Position numbers and translations under genes: made by a program. Positions 28,430-43,524 of a stretch of DNA of 64,000 nucleotides are shown here, piece after piece (position 1 is the first letter of the stretch; every line of letters starts with the position of its first letter). This DNA comes from Pseudomonas entomophila (GTDB lineage: Bacteria > Pseudomonadota > Gammaproteobacteria > Pseudomonadales > Pseudomonadaceae). The notes beneath the pieces are model-generated. The model saw nothing but the letters and a program-made list of their open reading frames with translations, was not told the DNA's origin and did not search any database. The stretch spans positions 124,001-188,000 of the forward strand of contig NZ_JAAMQI010000004.1 in assembly GCF_013523165.1 (NCBI RefSeq), given 5' to 3'.

Positions 28430-29329
28430 ATGCTCGGATGCTTCGGCAGGGGATGCAGTTCCATCGTGGGACTGGAAATGGAGGCCGACGGTGTGCGCAT
28501 GGTCCGCGCACGTCGGCGCCATGGGCGCGTTCATCTGCAAGGTTGGGCGATCGAACCCTGCGTCGACATGGGCACCGCGACACGCGAGACGTCCGTGGCC
28601 GATGCCATGGCCACGGCGCTGCGGCGGGCCCGCCAGCGCGTCGGCGAGGGGCGTCTGGTCGTGTCCTTGCCCGCCAGCCAGGTGATCGTCAAGCCGCGCC
28701 GGGTGCCACGAGGGCTGGATGAAGAGGCCATGGAAGCCTGGCTGTTGGCCGATGCGGACCGCTTCGTGCCCTTTGCCCTGGACGAGGTCGCCCTGGACTT
28801 TTGCATCGCCGACGCTGCGTGCTCCACCTCGGAAGACCTCGGGGTCTGGGTGGCGGCCTGCCGGCAGGCGCAACTCGACCAACTGGCGAGCCGCCTGGGC
28901 GGCGCAGGGCTCACGCCCTCGGTCGTGGACGTCGACGCAGTGGCCTTGTGGCCGCTGACGACCGGGTTGCCCGGGCAGCGACCTGCACTGCTGCGGCTGC
29001 AGAAACGCTGGGCAACCCTGTATGCATGGCCTGGCGAGCAGGCCCCGCAGTCCCAGGTGTGGGCCATGGACGAGCAAGGCAGCTGGCGCCAGGCCGCCCG
29101 CCACTGGCTCGCGCCGCGCCTGGGTTGGCCGGGCGTGGATGTCGTGGGCGTCATCGGCGTCGAGGAGCCGCGCCTCGAGGCGATCGCCGCGCAATTGGCG
29201 GTCCCCTGCCATGCCATCGACCCCTGGGCAGGCTTCGTCCTGGACGTCGAATCACCGCCGCCCGACAGCGAGGCCAGGGCCTGCCTGGCCTTGGCCAGTG
29301 GTCTCGCCGTGCGGGGGCTGATGCGATGA
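28430..29329 (+). CDS. pilM: Type IV pilus assembly protein PilM
   Basis: Actin-like cytoplasmic protein that binds the PilN N-terminus at the base of the pilus machine. The 299 residues start MLGCFGRGCSSIVGLEMEADGVRMV, followed by PilM-type VVSLPASQVIVKPRRVPRGLDEEAMEAWLLADADRF and a second actin-fold half. It is shorter than the ~354-residue P. aeruginosa PilM and some loops are missing. pilN overlaps by 4 bases. Confidence 0.88.
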   Translation: MLGCFGRGCSSIVGLEMEADGVRMVRARRRHGRVHLQGWAIEPCVDMGTATRETSVADAMATALRRARQRVGEGRLVVSLPASQVIVKPRRVPRGLDEEAMEAWLLADADRFVPFALDEVALDFCIADAACSTSEDLGVWVAACRQAQLDQLASRLGGAGLTPSVVDVDAVALWPLTTGLPGQRPALLRLQKRWATLYAWPGEQAPQSQVWAMDEQGSWRQAARHWLAPRLGWPGVDVVGVIGVEEPRLEAIAAQLAVPCHAIDPWAGFVLDVESPPPDSEARACLALASGLAVRGLMR

Positions 29330-29862
29330 CGGGTTTCAACCTGCTGCCGTGGCGCGCGCAACGACGCCGTGCCGCCCTGCGTCAGAGGCTGGTCGCGCTG
29401 GCCGGTGCCTGCCTGTTGGCCGTGATGATGCTGACGGTCTGTGCGCATCACCACCGTCAGCGCCTTCAGCAGCAGCAAGAGACCAACGCGGCCTGGGTCG
29501 TACGCCTGGAGGCGCTCGAGAGGTCCCGGCAGCAGGCCGCCGAGGTGAAGGCTACGCTCGAGGACCTGACGCGACAGCTGGCCGAGCTGTCCGCGCTGCG
29601 TGCCGACGGCGATGGTCTGCCGGCCCTGCTCGGGCCACTCGAGGACGCGCTTCCCGCGGGCCTTCGCCTGACGGCGCTGGTGTTCGAGCAGCGACGCCTG
29701 CAGGTGTCCGGGCAGGCGCCCTCGGGCCTGCTGGTTGCCGAGCTGATGCAGGCGCTCCAGGCCCTGCCGCAGGTGGGCTCGGTGACCTTGCAGGACCTGC
29801 AGGCGCAGGGCGATACCCAGGTCTTCAGTGTGTCGCTGGACGCGTACGGGAGTCGCTCGTGA
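29326..29862 (+). CDS. pilN: Type IV pilus inner-membrane protein PilN
   Basis: The 178-residue bitopic protein has the PilM-binding motif FNLLPWRAQRRR at residues 4-15, one TM (about 24-42), a coiled coil (about 45-90) and a ferredoxin-like domain with LTALVFEQRRLQVSGQAPS. This matches PilN/HofN. It overlaps pilM by 4 bases and the next gene by 4 bases (GTGA). Confidence 0.9.
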   Translation: MTGFNLLPWRAQRRRAALRQRLVALAGACLLAVMMLTVCAHHHRQRLQQQQETNAAWVVRLEALERSRQQAAEVKATLEDLTRQLAELSALRADGDGLPALLGPLEDALPAGLRLTALVFEQRRLQVSGQAPSGLLVAELMQALQALPQVGSVTLQDLQAQGDTQVFSVSLDAYGSRS

Positions 29863-30869
29863 GTCTGTGGCGTCGCGGGGTGCAGTCGCTGCTCACGCTG
29901 CCCTGGCCACTCAGGCTGCTCGGGTGGGGTGGCGTTCTGCTGGCGATACTGGGCGTGGGTTATCCACTGAGCATCGGCCCTGTCCTGGAGCGGCTCCAAG
30001 GCGCCCGCGCGGTAGGTGAGTCGCTCGAGGCACGGTACGCCACCGAACGCGCTGCCCTCGAGTCGTTGCAGATGCTCGACGAGCAGGTCCGGCAGGCCAG
30101 GCAAGCACTGCACGAGGCGCATTGGCGACTGGCGGGCGGTGACGGTACCAGCGAACTGATCGCGCAACTGGCCAGTCACGCGCACCGGTACGGGCTGCGT
30201 TTCGAACGACTCGACGTCAAGGCTGCACACCTTGGCGAAGGGTACCGTGTCGTCCCCGTGCACCTCGAGGTCACGGGCGCCTACCCGAGGCTGCGCCGTT
30301 GGCTCGACGCCTGGCTCGACCAGCTGCGGCTGCTGCGGTTGGAGCGCCTTGACGCGCGGCCGGTCGACCCGGCATCGACGATGTTGCGCTGGCAGCTGGT
30401 GGTGCATGCCTACCAGAGCGAGATGGCCTCGCTGCCCGTGCCCGCCACGCTGGCGCACCAGCCTGCCCGTGCAGACGAGCCGTGGACAGGCCGCGATCCC
30501 TTTCAGGTCACCCTCCCTCCTGAAGGGCAGGGCCTGGCTGACGTGCCGCTCGAACGATTGAACATGGTCGGTGTGCTGGCGCGACGTGGCCAATACCAGG
30601 CGGTCCTCGACGCAGACGGGTACCTGCACCGGGTCGCCGTGGGGGACCGTCTGGGCGGCGGAGGTGGGCGCGTGCTGAGCATCGATGCACGGCGCGTGGT
30701 GGTCGGCGAGCCTGTGGGCGAAAGGCGGGAGGATCAGCTCGCACGCCAGCGCGAGCTGCGATTACGTGACGGCATAACCAGGGATGGAAGGGATGAGCGT
30801 ACATGGATGGGCAATGGGCGCGGTGATGATGGGCGCGATGGCGACGAGTCAGGCCGACGGTCGGGATGA
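29859..30869 (+). CDS. PilO-PilP fusion-like pilus assembly protein
   Basis: The 336-residue frame starts with GTG overlapping pilN. Residues 1-190 look like PilO: TM near 17-37, coiled coil (about 45-88), then a ferredoxin-like half with YPRLRRWLDAWLDQLRLLRLERLDA. From about 205 the sequence resembles PilP: GRDPFQ, then LERLNMVGVLARRGQYQAVLDADGYLHRVAVGDRLGGGGGRVLSID, the PilP HR fold. A linker rich in Pro/Ala joins them, with no stop. The last ~28 residues are translated from the DNA encoding the PilQ signal peptide. By analogy it links the PilN dimer to the secretin. Confidence 0.8.
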   Translation: MSLWRRGVQSLLTLPWPLRLLGWGGVLLAILGVGYPLSIGPVLERLQGARAVGESLEARYATERAALESLQMLDEQVRQARQALHEAHWRLAGGDGTSELIAQLASHAHRYGLRFERLDVKAAHLGEGYRVVPVHLEVTGAYPRLRRWLDAWLDQLRLLRLERLDARPVDPASTMLRWQLVVHAYQSEMASLPVPATLAHQPARADEPWTGRDPFQVTLPPEGQGLADVPLERLNMVGVLARRGQYQAVLDADGYLHRVAVGDRLGGGGGRVLSIDARRVVVGEPVGERREDQLARQRELRLRDGITRDGRDERTWMGNGRGDDGRDGDESGRRSG

Positions 30870-32049
30870 GCCATTGTCCCTGCATTTTCAAGACGTGGAG
30901 GTCCGCGCGGCCCTGCAGGTGCTGGCGGACCACGCCGATATCAATCTGGTGGCCAGCGACACGGTGCAGGGCCATGTCACCCTGCGCCTCCAGGATGTGC
31001 CCTGGGAGCAGGCGCTGGACCTCATCTTGAGCAGCAAGGGCCTGGGGCGTCGACGCCAGGGCAACGTGTTGCTGGTCGCGCCGCTGGCGGAACTGGCCGA
31101 ACAACGGGGCGGTGTCGAGGTGGGCAATCACCTGGAGCCTCTGGAGCGCGCGCTGGTGCCCATTCACCACGCCAAGGCCAGTGAACTGGCCAGCCTGGTC
31201 ATGGCTGCCTTCGAGGAGGAGGGTGTGCTGGCGGGGCGGGGTGGCATCGGGGTGGATGAACGCACCAATACGCTGGTGGTGACGCAACCCGCCGCGCGCC
31301 TGGCGCAGATCCGTGCGCTGGTGGCCCAGCTCGACGTGCCGATGCGCCAGGTGATGATCGAAGCCCGTATCGTCGAGGCGGACGTGGACTTTCAACGGGC
31401 CCTGGGCGTGCGCTGGGGCGGGCCGCTGTATGGCGAGAAGGCCAGGCTGGGCAGCGAGCTGTTCGTCGACCTGGGCGTCCAGCAGGCGACTGCCGGGCTC
31501 GGTCTGGGGCTGCTGCGTGGTGACGTGCTGCTCGACCTCGAACTCAGCGCCATGGAAAAGAACGGCCATGGCGAGATCGTGTCGCAGCCCAAGGTCTTCA
31601 CGGCCGACAAGGAGACCGCACGTATTCTCAAGGGCGCCGAGATCCCCTACCAGGAGACCAGCGGCAGCGGCGCCACGTCGGTGTCGTTTCGCGAAGCCTC
31701 GCTGTCGCTCGAGGTCACGCCGCAGATCACCCCCGATGACCGGGTCGTCATGGCGGTGCGCGTCACCAAGGACGAACCCGACTACATCAATGCGCGCAAC
31801 GATGTGCCGCCGATTCGCAAGAACGAGGTCAATGCCAAGGTGCGCGTCGGCGACGGCGAGACCGTCGTGATCGGCGGCGTGTACTCCACGGTGCGAAACA
31901 ATGTCGTCGACAAGGTGCCATTTCTGGGCGATCTGCCGTATGTTGGGCGGCTGTTCCGACGTGAAGCGGTCCAAGAAAAAAAATCCGAGCTGCTGGTCTT
32001 CCTGACTCCGCGTATCATGGACGACCGGGCGATTGTCGTGAGTCGTTGA
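30784..32049 (+). CDS. pilQ: Short PilQ/HofQ-type type IV pilus secretin
   Basis: Outer-membrane secretin of 421 residues. A signal peptide (to about SQA-DG, residue 24) precedes an STN/N0 domain ([26 protein letters not shown]), an N1 domain and the secretin domain with [28 protein letters not shown] and VIGGVYS near the C-terminus, ending VFLTPRIM. The peptidoglycan-binding AMIN domains of the ~700-residue P. aeruginosa PilQ are absent. It overlaps the upstream gene by 86 bases in another frame; the signal peptide requires a start in that overlap (30784 or ATG 30793). Confidence 0.9.
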   Translation: MEGMSVHGWAMGAVMMGAMATSQADGRDEPLSLHFQDVEVRAALQVLADHADINLVASDTVQGHVTLRLQDVPWEQALDLILSSKGLGRRRQGNVLLVAPLAELAEQRGGVEVGNHLEPLERALVPIHHAKASELASLVMAAFEEEGVLAGRGGIGVDERTNTLVVTQPAARLAQIRALVAQLDVPMRQVMIEARIVEADVDFQRALGVRWGGPLYGEKARLGSELFVDLGVQQATAGLGLGLLRGDVLLDLELSAMEKNGHGEIVSQPKVFTADKETARILKGAEIPYQETSGSGATSVSFREASLSLEVTPQITPDDRVVMAVRVTKDEPDYINARNDVPPIRKNEVNAKVRVGDGETVVIGGVYSTVRNNVVDKVPFLGDLPYVGRLFRREAVQEKKSELLVFLTPRIMDDRAIVVSR

Positions 32050-32053
32050 TTCT

Positions 32054-32572
32054 GTGCAAAATTTGATACTCGTAGGCCCCATGGGTGCAGGCAAAAGCAC
32101 CATCGGGCGGCTGCTGGCCAAAGAGCTGCGCCTGTCGTTCAAGGACTCCGACAAGGAGATCGAGCAGCGCACCGGCGCCAATATCCCATGGATCTTCGAC
32201 AAGGAAGGCGAGCCTGGTTTTCGTGATCGCGAAGAGGCAATGATCGCCGAACTGTGCGCGCTCGACGGTCAGGTCGTGGCCACCGGCGGCGGTGTGGTGA
32301 TGCGCGAGGCCAATCGGCGCGCCCTGCACGCAGGCGGCCGCGTCATCTACCTGCATGCGTCGGTGGAGCAGCAGGTCGGACGCACGGCACGGGATCGCAA
32401 TCGCCCGCTGCTGCGCACCGCCAACCCCGAAGCCACGCTGCGCAACCTGTTGGAGATCCGCGATCCGCTCTACCGGGAGATCGCCGACCTCATCGTGGAA
32501 ACCGACGAGCGGCCACCCCGCATGGTGATGCTCGACATCCTCGAGCGCTTGCAGAAGTTGCCGCCCCGATAA
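32054..32572 (+). CDS. aroK: Shikimate kinase
   Basis: Phosphorylates shikimate in the aromatic amino-acid pathway. The 172-residue P-loop kinase has Walker [10 protein letters not shown] (8-16), the shikimate-binding DSDKEIE, FRDREE and GGGVV motifs, and the LID Arg in [11 protein letters not shown] start at 32054, five bases after the pilQ stop, matches relatives and suggests read-through from the pilus genes. aroB follows. Confidence 0.96.
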   Translation: MQNLILVGPMGAGKSTIGRLLAKELRLSFKDSDKEIEQRTGANIPWIFDKEGEPGFRDREEAMIAELCALDGQVVATGGGVVMREANRRALHAGGRVIYLHASVEQQVGRTARDRNRPLLRTANPEATLRNLLEIRDPLYREIADLIVETDERPPRMVMLDILERLQKLPPR

Positions 32573-32663
32573 CCCGGTACTATCCTCGGGCCGGTAAAAC
32601 AGACCAGACGTCAGTGCGCGGGTCGTGCGAACGATGCCGCGCCCAGTTCAATCGTGGGGATAC

Positions 32664-33776
32664 ATGCAGACACTAAAGGTCGACCTGGGCGAGCGTAGCT
32701 ACCCGATCTACATTGGCGAAGGCCTGCTGGACCAGGCCGCGCTGCTGGCACCACACATCGCCGGACGCCAGGTGGCGATCGTCTCCAACCAGACCGTCGC
32801 ACCCCTGTACCTCGAGCGCCTGAGCACGACCCTGGGGGCCTATTCGGTGCTGCCGGTGGTGCTGCCCGATGGCGAAGCCTTCAAGAACTGGGAAACGCTG
32901 CAACTGATCTTCGACGCCCTGCTCGGTGCGCGGCACGACCGGCGCACCACCGTCGTGGCCCTGGGCGGCGGCGTCATCGGCGACATGGCCGGCTTCGCCG
33001 CCGCCTGTTACCAGCGCGGGGTCGATTTCATCCAGGTGCCGACCACCCTGCTGTCGCAGGTCGACTCCTCGGTCGGCGGCAAGACCGGCATCAATCACCC
33101 GCTGGGCAAGAACATGGTCGGTGCGTTCTACCAGCCTCAGGCGGTGCTGATCGATACCACCAGCCTGTCGACCCTACCCGCGCGCGAACTCTCGGCAGGC
33201 CTGGCCGAGGTCATCAAGTACGGGCTGATCTGCGACGAGCCTTTCCTCGGCTGGCTCGAGACGCACATGACGGCCCTGCGCCAGCTCGACCCCCAGGCGC
33301 TGACCGAGGCGATCCGTCGCTCCTGCGCAGCGAAAGCCGCGGTGGTCGGGGCCGACGAGCGCGAGTCCGGCGTGCGTGCCACCCTGAACCTGGGGCACAC
33401 CTTCGGCCATGCCATCGAGACGCACATGGGCTATGGCGTCTGGTTGCACGGCGAGGCCGTGGCCGCCGGGACCGTCATGGCGCTGGAGATGTCCATGCGC
33501 CTGGGGTGGATCGACCGCCAGGCACGCGACCGCGGTATCCGCCTGATGCAGGCGGCAGGGCTGCCCGTCGTGCCGCCGACGCAGATGACGCCTGCACAGT
33601 TCATGGAGCACATGGCGGTCGACAAGAAGGTCCTCGACGGCCGCCTGCGCCTGGTGCTGTTGCGCCAGCTCGGTCAGGCCGTGGTGACCGACGACTATCC
33701 GACAGAGATTCTTCAAGCCACGCTGGCGGCGGATTACCGCGCGATCGTGGCTCAGGTTGAGGGTGTGACCGCGTAA
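32664..33776 (+). CDS. aroB: 3-dehydroquinate synthase
   Basis: Second shikimate-pathway enzyme, NAD- and metal-dependent. The 370 residues include [53 protein letters not shown], the metal ligands in AEVIKYGLI and in [12 protein letters not shown], and [12 protein letters not shown] 32664 gives [18 protein letters not shown], the usual beginning. Its stop TAA shares an A with the next ATG. Confidence 0.96.
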   Translation: MQTLKVDLGERSYPIYIGEGLLDQAALLAPHIAGRQVAIVSNQTVAPLYLERLSTTLGAYSVLPVVLPDGEAFKNWETLQLIFDALLGARHDRRTTVVALGGGVIGDMAGFAAACYQRGVDFIQVPTTLLSQVDSSVGGKTGINHPLGKNMVGAFYQPQAVLIDTTSLSTLPARELSAGLAEVIKYGLICDEPFLGWLETHMTALRQLDPQALTEAIRRSCAAKAAVVGADERESGVRATLNLGHTFGHAIETHMGYGVWLHGEAVAAGTVMALEMSMRLGWIDRQARDRGIRLMQAAGLPVVPPTQMTPAQFMEHMAVDKKVLDGRLRLVLLRQLGQAVVTDDYPTEILQATLAADYRAIVAQVEGVTA

Positions 33777-35383
33777 TGACCAGCTTGCATGCCGATGAGG
33801 CCTTTCTCGAACACTATCAATTGAGCCATGACCCGTTCGCCGCGCGCGTGCCGGGCTTCAAGTTCTTCCCGGCGCAGCGCAAGCCGGTGCTCGGCCAGCT
33901 TCACCACCTGGCGCGCTACAGCCAGCTGCTGCTGGTGGTCACCGGGCCGATCGGCAGCGGCAAGACCCTGCTGCGTCAGGCCCTGGTGGCCAGCACCAAC
34001 AAGCAGGCGGTGCAGAGTATCGTGGTGTCGGCGCGTGGCGCCGGCGACGCGGCCAGTGTCCTGGGGCACGTGGCGCAGTCCCTGGGCATCGCGCAGCCGG
34101 AAGTGCAGAGCATCCTCGCCCAGGTCGTGCAACTGGCCCTGACCGGCCAGGAAGTCTACTTGCTGGTGGACGACGCGGAACAACTCGACGAGTCGGCACT
34201 CCAAGCGTTGCTGGAATTGACGGCGGGCACGCCCGAGGCGCGCCCGCACGTGTTCCTGTTCGGCGAGCCGTCGCTGATCGCGGGGTTGGACGAGCTCAGC
34301 GAGGGCCAGGAGCGGTTCCATGTCATCGAGCTCGAACCCTACAGCGAGGACGAGACCCGCGAGTACCTCGAGCAGCGCCTGGAAGGCGCTGGTCGTGGCA
34401 TCGACGTGTTCACCCGCGAGCAGATCGTCGATATCCACGAACATTCCGATGGCTGGCCTGGCACCATCAACCAGGTCGCCCGGGACACATTGATCGAAGC
34501 CATGATCGCCAGCCGAAGTTCGGCCAAGCGACCAGCCATGGGGTTCCCTATGCCTAAGAAGCACGTACTGGCACTGTCTGCCGTCGTCGTGGTGGCCGTC
34601 GCAGCCGCCGTCCTGATGCCCAAGAAAAGCGACACGCCTGCCCAGGCACCTGCCGAGCAGGCGCAATTGCCACTTGGGCAAGGCCAGCCGACTGCCGTCC
34701 AGTCCAACAATGGCAAGCCGGCCATCGAGTTCTCGGGGTCGTCGCAATCGCTGCCGATGAATGGGCAGTCGCCAGTGGTGCGCGAGCCGCTGGCCGAAGC
34801 CGCCGGCATGGGCGAAGGCGAAGAGGGCACTGCCGCGGGTTCGACCGCGCCGCAGCCCTCCACGCCGCCTACCGTGACCACCACCGCTCCGCCCCAGGGC
34901 ATGGCGGCAGGCCCTGCGCCTACCCCGGTGCAGCCTTCCAGCCCCGCGCCTGCCCAGCAAGCTGCCGTGGCACCGACGCCCAAGCCTGCTCCCCAGGCGC
35001 CTGCCAAGCCCGTGGCGCCGGCTGCCAAGCCGGCTGCACCGGCCACCCAGGTCGCGGCCGCCAAACCGGCTGAAAAGCCCGCCAGTGGCGGGGCTGGCAG
35101 CAGCTGGTACGCCGGGCAGAAGTCGGGCAACTACGTGCTGCAGATTCTCGGCACCAGCTCCGAGGCCTCGGCTCAGGCGTTCGTCAAGGCGCAAGGGGGC
35201 GAGTACCGCTACTTCAAGAAAACCCTGCAAGGCAAGCCGCTGTACGTGGTGACCTACGGCAGTTTCGCCAACCGCGATGCAGCCGTGGCGGCCATCAAAT
35301 CCTTGCCAGCCAAGGTCCAGGCTGGTAAACCTTGGCCACGTACCGTCGCCAGCGTCCAACAAGAGCTGTCGACCTCCCGCTGA
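33776..35383 (+). CDS. DamX-like AAA ATPase with C-terminal SPOR domain
   Basis: A 535-residue protein. An N-terminal ExeA/GspA-type ATPase domain (Walker A GPIGSGKT, 57-64; Walker B VYLLVDDAEQ) occupies residues 1-250, a TM lies at about 262-281 (HVLALSAVVVVAVAAAV), then about 160 residues of Pro/Ala/Gln-rich linker and a SPOR domain from about 445 (YVLQILGTSSEASAQAFVKAQ, YVVTYGSFANRDAAVAAI). It matches the aroB-linked DamX-like cell division proteins. One-base overlap with aroB. Confidence 0.9.
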   Translation: MTSLHADEAFLEHYQLSHDPFAARVPGFKFFPAQRKPVLGQLHHLARYSQLLLVVTGPIGSGKTLLRQALVASTNKQAVQSIVVSARGAGDAASVLGHVAQSLGIAQPEVQSILAQVVQLALTGQEVYLLVDDAEQLDESALQALLELTAGTPEARPHVFLFGEPSLIAGLDELSEGQERFHVIELEPYSEDETREYLEQRLEGAGRGIDVFTREQIVDIHEHSDGWPGTINQVARDTLIEAMIASRSSAKRPAMGFPMPKKHVLALSAVVVVAVAAAVLMPKKSDTPAQAPAEQAQLPLGQGQPTAVQSNNGKPAIEFSGSSQSLPMNGQSPVVREPLAEAAGMGEGEEGTAAGSTAPQPSTPPTVTTTAPPQGMAAGPAPTPVQPSSPAPAQQAAVAPTPKPAPQAPAKPVAPAAKPAAPATQVAAAKPAEKPASGGAGSSWYAGQKSGNYVLQILGTSSEASAQAFVKAQGGEYRYFKKTLQGKPLYVVTYGSFANRDAAVAAIKSLPAKVQAGKPWPRTVASVQQELSTSR

Positions 35384-35440
35384 TACCTTCCGGACGGCAC
35401 CACCCCAGCCGTCCTGTCGCTGAGCGATTCCGGATGTGAA

Positions 35441-35471
35441 CGAGCCTGCCGTGCCCCACACGGCAGGCTCG
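35441..35471 (+). terminator. Hairpin after the DamX-like gene
   Basis: CGAGCCTGCCGTG (35441-35453) and CACGGCAGGCTCG (35459-35471) form a perfect 13-base stem with a 5-base loop, 57 bases past the stop. The downstream run is GTCTGTCCC, only weakly T-rich, but termination before gltB is likely. Confidence 0.7.
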
Positions 35472-35551
35472 TCTGTCCCAGGCTGTTGGCCATGAGCCCT
35501 CATGCAGCCCGTGTTCGATGCCTCGATCTTGCTTTCGAGAGTGCTAACACA

Positions 35552-35642
35552 CAAAAATCGCGACAAGCATTCAAAAATGCGACATAAAGCGTAAGTGAGT
35601 CGTCACTATCGTTTGTGAGCGCGATCGCCGCTGTGCCACAAT
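35552..35642 (+). promoter_or_regulatory. gltB upstream region: direct repeat and candidate promoter
   Basis: In the 373-base gap 35384-35756, near-identical direct repeats ACAAAAATCGCGACA (35551-35565) and TCAAAAATGCGACA (35571-35584) lie about 20 bases apart, two helical turns. Downstream, TTGTGA (35613-35618) and CACAAT (35637-35642) with an 18-base spacer make a plausible sigma-70 promoter, placing a start near 35649 and a leader of about 108 bases. The repeats could be an activator site for gltBD; this is inference. Confidence 0.42.
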
Positions 35643-35756
35643 GCCCATCCATTACCCCCGCACAAAAAGCTGGCAAATGATCAGCGCGGATGGTAAGTGT
35701 TTGTTTAAAAAAGAGATTTGCCTTGGTTGAGAGGCGAACCTGGTGAGAATGTGTCT

Positions 35757-40202
<4,446 letters not shown>

Positions 40203-40318
40203 AGGCCGCTGCACGGGTGAAGCCTCGCGCGGCCAGCGGCCGTGCGAGCGCCCCCGGCTCTCGTGATCGATGTGCGGCTCGCAGCGTGACGCTCGCGGCT
40301 GCTGTAAAGAGGTGTTGA

Positions 40319-41740
<1,422 letters not shown>

Positions 41741-41913
41741 GAAGCGGCAAGCTGATCGTGTGGGGGCAGCAATGGACGTTCCCCCACCGCGGTCCCCGCT
41801 TGTAACGTGTAGCCATCCCTCCAATGTGTTGAACCAACCTGCCTTACGGCGTTCGCCGTGCCTTTTTGTCGTGCGTCTGAGAAAATACCCCCACTCTTTT
41901 CCCGGATGCCGAC

Positions 41914-42978
41914 ATGACTGCCCTGAAGAACGACCGTTTCCTGCGCGCGCTGCTCAAGCAACCCGTGGACGTGACCCCTGTCTGGATGATGCGCCAGGCC
42001 GGCCGCTACCTGCCGGAGTACCGCGCCAGCCGCGCCAAGGCCGGTGACTTCATGAGCCTGTGCAAGAACCCGCAGTTTGCCTGCGAGGTCACCCTGCAGC
42101 CGCTGGAGCGCTACCCGCTGGATGCCGCGATCCTGTTCTCCGACATCCTCACCATCCCCGATGCCATGGGCCAGGGGCTGTACTTCGAAACCGGCGAGGG
42201 GCCGCGCTTTCGCAAGGTCATCAACACCCGTGCCGACATCGAGGCGCTGCCGGTGCCGGATGCGCACCAGGACCTGGGCTACGTCATGGACGCGGTCAGC
42301 ACCATTCGTCAGGCGCTCGATGGCCGTGTGCCGCTGATCGGTTTCTCCGGCAGCCCCTGGACGCTGGCGACCTACATGGTCGAGGGCGGCTCGTCGAAGG
42401 ACTTCCGCAAGACCAAGGCGATGCTGTACGACGATCCGCAGGCCATGCACCTGCTGCTGGACAAGCTGGCCCAGTCGGTCACCCAGTACCTCAACGGGCA
42501 GATCGAGGCTGGCGCCCAGGCGGTCCAGATCTTCGATACCTGGGGCGGCAACCTGTCGTCGGCGGCGTATCAGGAATTTTCCCTGGCCTACATGCGCAAG
42601 ATCGTCAGCGGCTTGATCCGCGAGCGTGAAGGGCGCAAGGTGCCGGTGATCCTCTTCACCAAGAACGGCGGCCTGTGGCTCGAAAGCATTGCTGACGCCG
42701 GTGCCGATGCCCTGGGCCTGGACTGGACGTGCGACATTGGCGAAGCCCGACGTCGCGTGGGTGAGCGGGTCGCCCTGCAGGGCAACATGGACCCGACCGT
42801 GCTGTACGCCAAACCCGAGGCCATTCGCCAGGAAGTGGGCCGTATCCTGGCCAGCTACGGTCGCGGCACGGGCCATGTCTTCAACCTGGGGCATGGCATC
42901 ACGCCGGAAGTCGATCCCGCGCACGCCGGGGCGTTCATCGAGGCGGTGCACGAACTGTCCGCGCCTTACCACGCCTAA
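41914..42978 (+). CDS. hemE: Uroporphyrinogen decarboxylase
   Basis: Converts uroporphyrinogen III to coproporphyrinogen III in heme synthesis. The 354 residues have the family signatures [15 protein letters not shown] with its essential Arg residues, [16 protein letters not shown] (catalytic Asp), [16 protein letters not shown] and [13 protein letters not shown]. It is 173 bases after gltD in the same direction; no terminator is evident in that gap, so partial read-through is possible. Confidence 0.97.
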   Translation: MTALKNDRFLRALLKQPVDVTPVWMMRQAGRYLPEYRASRAKAGDFMSLCKNPQFACEVTLQPLERYPLDAAILFSDILTIPDAMGQGLYFETGEGPRFRKVINTRADIEALPVPDAHQDLGYVMDAVSTIRQALDGRVPLIGFSGSPWTLATYMVEGGSSKDFRKTKAMLYDDPQAMHLLLDKLAQSVTQYLNGQIEAGAQAVQIFDTWGGNLSSAAYQEFSLAYMRKIVSGLIREREGRKVPVILFTKNGGLWLESIADAGADALGLDWTCDIGEARRRVGERVALQGNMDPTVLYAKPEAIRQEVGRILASYGRGTGHVFNLGHGITPEVDPAHAGAFIEAVHELSAPYHA

Positions 42979-43025
42979 GACGGCCCTGAAACGCTCTGTC
43001 AGCGCAGCGCATGTGGCAGGGCGGA

Positions 43026-43080
43026 TTAAGCTTGGTTTCAGCCTGTCTGGGTAAGCTGGCCCCATTCCCACCCAGACAGG
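43026..43080 (+). promoter_or_regulatory. Leader of the OB-fold gene: TTAAG-N6-TTCAG box and hairpin touching the SD
   Basis: TTAAG (43026-43030) and TTCAG (43037-43041) are spaced by 6 bases, one mismatch from the TTAAG-N6-TTAAG box of the BqsR/CarR response regulator. Next, CCTGTCTGGGT (43042-43052) and ACCCAGACAGG (43070-43080) form a perfect 11-base inverted repeat. Its 3' arm contains most of the AGGA that serves as Shine-Dalgarno for ATG 43090. The hairpin could act on DNA (operator) or RNA (translation control). Confidence 0.45.
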
Positions 43081-43089
43081 ATCCGAACC

Positions 43090-43437
43090 ATGAAAGCACG
43101 TTACCTCACCCTGCTGCTCGCTCCACTCTTCAGCACTGCCGTCCTGGCCGCGGGCTACACCGGCCCTGGCGCTCAGCCCGTCACCAGCGTGGCCGCAGCC
43201 AAAGAGGCCGCAGACGATACCCCTGTCGTGCTGCAAGGCTTCGTGACCAAGAAGATCAACAACGACGACAAGTACGAGTTCAAGGACAACACGGGGACCA
43301 TCACCGTCGAGATCGACGATGAAGACCTGCCCACGACCCCCTTCAACGACAAGACCAAGGTCAAGCTGACCGGCGAGGTAGAGAAGCACCTGGTCAATCG
43401 CGAAGTGGACGTGGATACGGTCGAGTTCGTCAACTGA
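43090..43437 (+). CDS. YgiW/YdeI (BOF) family periplasmic OB-fold protein, CarO-like
   Basis: A 115-residue secreted protein: signal peptide to LAA (residue 20), then an OB-fold with VVLQGFVTKKINNDDKYEFKD, GTITVEIDDEDL, KVKLTGEVEKHL and REVDVDTVEFV. Relatives include E. coli YgiW/YdeI stress proteins and P. aeruginosa CarO, a calcium-responsive protein controlled by the CarSR (BqsSR) two-component system. The upstream half-matching box supports a similar control but no such system lies nearby. Confidence 0.85.
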   Translation: MKARYLTLLLAPLFSTAVLAAGYTGPGAQPVTSVAAAKEAADDTPVVLQGFVTKKINNDDKYEFKDNTGTITVEIDDEDLPTTPFNDKTKVKLTGEVEKHLVNREVDVDTVEFVN

Positions 43438-43524
43438 ACAGGCGTGGTGCGGCAAGGAGGGATGACGCCATCGTGCCTTGCCTCGCCGGCCTCGAAACCT
43501 GCGAAGACCTGCTTCGAACGCGGT

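Noticed and set aside
29859..30869. Possibility that the PilO-PilP fusion is a sequencing error removing a stop.
   Set aside because: The linker between the domains reads smoothly with normal codon use and no stop/start pair or SD that would mark a lost boundary, so the fusion was kept, with lower confidence.
35671..35687. Sigma-54-like TGGCA with GC 10 bases on, in the gltB leader.
   Set aside because: GG and GC are spaced correctly but the -12 element reads CAGCG instead of TTGC[AT], and it lies downstream of a better sigma-70 candidate.
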